A stretch of 64,000 nt of DNA from Bradyrhizobium betae (lineage in GTDB: Bacteria; Pseudomonadota; Alphaproteobacteria; Rhizobiales; Xanthobacteraceae), in NCBI RefSeq assembly GCF_004123905.1, contig NZ_MZXW01000021.1, positions 124,001-188,000 of the forward strand. Reading direction: 5' to 3'. Position numbers and translations under genes: made by a program. Position 1 is the first letter of the stretch; each line of letters starts with the position of its first letter. The notes beneath the pieces were generated by a model. The model was given only the letters and a program-made list of their open reading frames with translations, searched no databases and was not told the origin of the DNA. Below are positions 61,313 through 64,000 of this stretch, one piece after another.

Positions 61313-63088
61313 TCACTCGGGGAGGCCTGCCTTTTCCAAGCCGCTGATGTAAAGATCGGACATGCGCTGATCCCGAAACACGCTGCTGCGGGAGTTCCGA
61401 AGACTCGAACTCGGCTGAGCCTGGAGGAGATCGGCGATCGCGGCGCGAGCTTCGTTCAAGCGACCAAGGTGTGCGAAGGCTGCGGCTCGGTAGCGGCGCG
61501 CGACGTTGTGGGTCGGCACCTCCACCAGGATACGGCCTGTGATCGCCACGGTCTCCTCGAAGTGGCCAGCAAAGAAGTGGGCTACAGCAAGCCCGAGCAT
61601 TGGAAAATAGCTCTTCGGATCGATCGGGCTCAGCCGCCGCGCCTCTTCGAACTGCTCTATGGCTTTGAGACTCTCGCCAAAATAGTTGTACACCCACCCG
61701 CAAAACGAACGGACATGAACGGAGTTTGGGTGGATCGCGAGAGCACGGTCCGCAAGCTCGAGGGATTGCTCGAACCGCACGCCAACCGTCGAATAGGCCC
61801 AGGCCGCAATGGCAAGAATCGTGGCGTTCGCGGGATCAAGAGTGACGGCTCTCGCCGCGAGGTCGGCGGCTTCGGCCGTTGCAGCCGATTTGTTCGCCAC
61901 CCAGCCGTTGAGCGTCATTCGTACCAGGCACTCCGCAAGGGCCGCGAGCGCTTCGGCGTAGGCTGGATCGAGCGCCACCGCGCGACGCAGCAGGGTTTCA
62001 GCCTCCGCGAACCCCTCTCGCGTATAGGCATTTATGGCGGGGAGCGCACGGAGGAGCAGGTCGTAGGCGTCCAGGTTGTCGGTCGGCTTCCGCTGGGCGC
62101 GCTCAATCTCGGCCAGGCGAACGCTTGGTTCGATCGCTACCACGACCGAAGCGGTGATCCTGTCCTGTAGATCGAAGATGTCCGCGAGATCCCCGTCGAA
62201 GCGGTCAGCCCAGAGATGCCGCCCTGTTGCGGCCTCGATCAACTGTCCCGAGATTCGGACCCTCTGTCCCGCCTTCCGGATCGAGCCTTCGACAAGGTAG
62301 CGCACACCGAGTTCATGCCCGACTTGGCGAGCGTCAACGGGCCTGCCCTTGTAGATGAATGACGAATTGCGAGCGATGACGAACAGCCATCGCGTGCGGC
62401 TTAGGGCTGTGATGATGTCCTCAACGATACCATCCGCGAAATAATCGGTCTCATGGTCGCCCCCAAAATTCTGGAAAGGTAACACCGCGAGAGAGGGCCT
62501 CTCCGCCTGGGACCGACCCGTTGCGGAGCCAATCGACCTCTCCGCGACGACGCTCCCATGGTTCGCCACTCCCCCGATCAGATAAGCTCTGACCGGGCGC
62601 TGGATGTTCTTGAGATCCCGCTCGCCGAGGTCGATGACGTCGTGATTCAATCTGTTGCGAACTTGATCGTATGCGGCGGCTGAGATGCAGATGCCATTTG
62701 GGGCCGAGATGCTTTCGAGCCTGGCCGCGATGTTGACCCCGTCCCCCATAAGGTCGCCATCGTCTTCTTCAATGATCTCGCCGAGGTGGATTCCGATGCG
62801 AAATTCGATGCGACGGTCAGCTGGCAAACTCGTATTGCGATCCGGCATGGCCGCATGGATGTCGAGCGCACAACAGACGGCGTCGCTCACGCTTCTGAAT
62901 TCGGCCAAGAAGCCGTCGCCCGTCCACTTGAACTCGCGGCCGTGATGGGCTGCAACGGTTGGATCGAGGTGTTCGCTCCGAAGTGCCCGAAGCCGCGCCA
63001 GCGTGCCATCCTCGTCCGTGTTCGTCAGACGACTGAAGCCGACGACATCAGCGGCAAGGATCGCGGCGATCTTTCGGATTTCGGCCAT
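61313..63088 (-). CDS. Class III adenylate/guanylate cyclase with TPR-like repeats
   Basis: A 591-residue protein. The cyclase domain (1-160) has metal Asp residues D14 (LAADVVGFSRL) and D58 (KWTGDGFLAEF), plus GVNIAARLES with N119 and R123. Residues ~195-315 contain the FADGIVEDIITALSRTRWLF and RYLVEGSIRKAGQRVRISGQ region seen in signalling proteins with a TolB-like fold, and the remaining ~270 residues look like TPR repeats (AETLLRRAVALDPAYAEALA, ATILAIAAWAYSTVGV, PKSYFPMLGLAVAHFFAGHF). No membrane segment is seen. It would make cAMP in response to protein contacts. ATG 63088 is chosen; a start at 63124 is also possible. Confidence 0.87.
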   Translation of the reverse strand: MAEIRKIAAILAADVVGFSRLTNTDEDGTLARLRALRSEHLDPTVAAHHGREFKWTGDGFLAEFRSVSDAVCCALDIHAAMPDRNTSLPADRRIEFRIGIHLGEIIEEDDGDLMGDGVNIAARLESISAPNGICISAAAYDQVRNRLNHDVIDLGERDLKNIQRPVRAYLIGGVANHGSVVAERSIGSATGRSQAERPSLAVLPFQNFGGDHETDYFADGIVEDIITALSRTRWLFVIARNSSFIYKGRPVDARQVGHELGVRYLVEGSIRKAGQRVRISGQLIEAATGRHLWADRFDGDLADIFDLQDRITASVVVAIEPSVRLAEIERAQRKPTDNLDAYDLLLRALPAINAYTREGFAEAETLLRRAVALDPAYAEALAALAECLVRMTLNGWVANKSAATAEAADLAARAVTLDPANATILAIAAWAYSTVGVRFEQSLELADRALAIHPNSVHVRSFCGWVYNYFGESLKAIEQFEEARRLSPIDPKSYFPMLGLAVAHFFAGHFEETVAITGRILVEVPTHNVARRYRAAAFAHLGRLNEARAAIADLLQAQPSSSLRNSRSSVFRDQRMSDLYISGLEKAGLPE

Positions 63089-63208
63089 ACCGTGCTCAGT
63101 GAATCCAAAGGTGGGGCTTACCACGCTTTTCTCTACACGGGACCGCCCTGTATGCGTCCACCAGGGACCGCTCAGCTTAGCAGGTGGTTCCAGAGCATGT
63201 CGAGGTCC

Positions 63209-63243
63209 GTAGGATGGGTAGAGCCCTTGCGAAACCCATCATG
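63209..63243. repeat. Degraded palindrome of the GTAGGATGGGT family
   Basis: GTAGGATGGGTAGAGCCCTT followed by GCGAAACCCATCATG. The left arm is intact and the right arm has decayed from CATCCTAC; compare 3089-3123. Confidence 0.6.
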
Positions 63244-63312
63244 TTTCAACTTGGATGCTCTCGATCGGTCGCTGCGCTCTCCCCTCCCTACGGAGTGCGG
63301 GCCGGCGCAACG

Positions 63313-63340
63313 TTGACCTGTCCGACAAAACATTGGCAAG
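63313..63340 (+). repeat. Dispersed TTGACYCGTCGGGCAAAACA element, copy 3
   Basis: TTGACCTGTCCGACAAAACA followed by TTGGCAAG; three mismatches to the 59871 copy across the core. Confidence 0.6.
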
Positions 63341-63422
63341 GTGCGGCCGTGGCGGAGATGTGGACGAGATCGCCGCGCGAATGTATCTGCGATGACCGCG
63401 AGCCGCTTCAGCGAGTTGACCT

Positions 63423-63776
63423 ATGACGTCTGAGAGGGATGGCATCAACCTTGCCGCCAAGCCGAGCGGAACGGGCTGCGTGGAATGCTCGGCGGCGGGC
63501 GGGTGGTGGTTTCATCTTCGCAGATGTGTCGAATGCGGTCACATCGGCTGCTGTGACGCATCGCCCAATCAGCATGCCTCGAAGCACAACGCGGCGACTG
63601 GTCACCCTGTCATCACGAGCTTCGAGCCGGGCGAACGATGGTTCTACGACTATCGCACAGGAGAGGCTTTCGCCGGCCCGAAGCTTCTGGGCCCGCACGC
63701 GCATCCGTCGGATCAGCCGGTGCCGGGACCGGATGGGGTGGTGCCTCCGGACTGGCAAGCGCGGCTGCATGAATAG
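63423..63776 (+). CDS. UBP-type zinc-finger protein
   Basis: A 117-residue protein. The zinc ligands C19, C22, C35, C38, C43, H51, H55 and H61 are in TGCVECSAAGGWWFHLRRCV, ECGHIGCCDASPNQHASKHN and GHPVITSFEPGERWFYDY, matching a ZnF-UBP domain. The domain binds free C-termini such as that of ubiquitin in eukaryotes; the bacterial role is unknown. It has ATG 63423 and no clear operon partner. Confidence 0.88.
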   Translation: MTSERDGINLAAKPSGTGCVECSAAGGWWFHLRRCVECGHIGCCDASPNQHASKHNAATGHPVITSFEPGERWFYDYRTGEAFAGPKLLGPHAHPSDQPVPGPDGVVPPDWQARLHE

Positions 63777-63916
63777 GGGTAGCTTTTTCGGCGTTGGCTC
63801 GTGGCCGACCTTCCAAGCGTGTTTCGCAGAGGGGCGGCTTCTGAGCCCTGGCGGCCGCGACGCGTCATGTTGGATGCTGTCGCTGGGCTCTGCCCTTCCT
63901 CAGGGTTAAGGCTCGT

Positions 63917-63963
63917 GTCCCGGACGCGGTGCGGCACGAAGTGACGCGCCGCAGAGCCGGGAC
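63917..63963. repeat. Palindromic repeat (GTCCCGGACGCGGTGCGGCA type)
   Basis: GTCCCGGACGCGGTGCGGCA and its right half GACGCGCCGCAGAGCCGGGAC form an imperfect palindrome in the 3' end of the window; no gene is seen in 63777-64000. Confidence 0.6.
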
Positions 63964-64000
63964 CCAGAATCGCTTGTTGATGCCATTCGAACATGCAATC

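Larger units (their letters stand above)
63089..63422. other. 334 nt divergent intergenic region
   Basis: No gene recognised. It lies between the cyclase (minus) and the zinc-finger gene (plus) and must hold both promoters. It contains a degraded GTAGGATGGGT palindrome (63209-63243) and a third TTGACC element (63313-63340). Confidence 0.6.

Noticed and set aside
1..64000. CRISPR arrays, tRNA or rRNA genes, insertion-sequence transposases
   Set aside because: None seen: no regular direct repeats with spacers, no cloverleaf or rRNA signature, and no transposase-like frame. The repeats present are palindromic intergenic elements.

Overview
The window looks like a piece of a high-GC alphaproteobacterial chromosome, most likely Bradyrhizobium or a close Bradyrhizobiaceae relative. 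This rests on gene content (PuuD-type urate hydroxylase, cyoABCD, Sox and isoquinoline-oxidoreductase genes, TctC/Bug binding protein, PQQ-type dehydrogenases) and on many palindromic dispersed repeats of the kind scattered through Bradyrhizobium intergenic regions. It is an inference; no rRNA or tRNA gene was seen to confirm it. Most of the window is metabolic and dense, with many 1, 4 and 8 nt gene overlaps.

Layout. 1-4361 (minus): partial M20D amidohydrolase, enolase-superfamily enzyme, M20 peptidase and MFS carrier. 4507-11952 (plus): xylulokinase-like kinase, a three-gene ribose/xylose-type ABC importer, then a sorbosone-dehydrogenase-like enzyme and a two-haem cytochrome c. 12064-16588 (minus): single-domain response regulator, a large membrane patatin and a coupled pair of unknown small genes. 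16999-24991: TctC protein, lytic transglycosylase, VOC protein, urate hydroxylase, a second PQQ-type dehydrogenase, and an SDR-carboxymuconolactone decarboxylase pair beside a truncated SDR. 25222-29072: cyoABCD quinol oxidase. 29287-35224: nuclease-like protein, GMC oxidoreductase with small partner, S1C protease, FAD oxidoreductase. 35513-37999: a textbook sigma-54 promoter, a biuret-hydrolase-like amidase, an NCS2 permease and a strong terminator, which together look like a nitrogen-scavenging operon. 38080-39093: an orphan protein resembling immunity proteins. 39101-42179 (minus): MalFG-type importer. 42265-48273 (minus): iorAB-like molybdenum hydroxylase followed by soxF-X-Y-Z-A, with no soxB and a SoxY whose C-terminus is not GGCGG.

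The most unusual region is 48543-55323, perhaps extending to 57114. A short ORF with the build of a peptide precursor (84 aa) is followed by five tightly packed genes: a SPASM-like radical SAM protein, a radical SAM protein of the RiPP-maturation C-methyltransferase (rSAM_ocin_1) family, a second SPASM radical SAM enzyme, a Cys-motif/methyltransferase two-domain protein, and a HExxH protein of the putative peptide-modification family. A further B12-type radical SAM gene follows behind its own leader containing a perfect palindrome. This reads as a multi-radical-SAM RiPP pathway whose product I cannot match to a known class. 57120-64000 holds an MFS exporter, an isopropylmalate-dehydrogenase-family enzyme, a TAT-exported amidohydrolase, a class III cyclase with TPR-like repeats, and a UBP-type zinc-finger protein.
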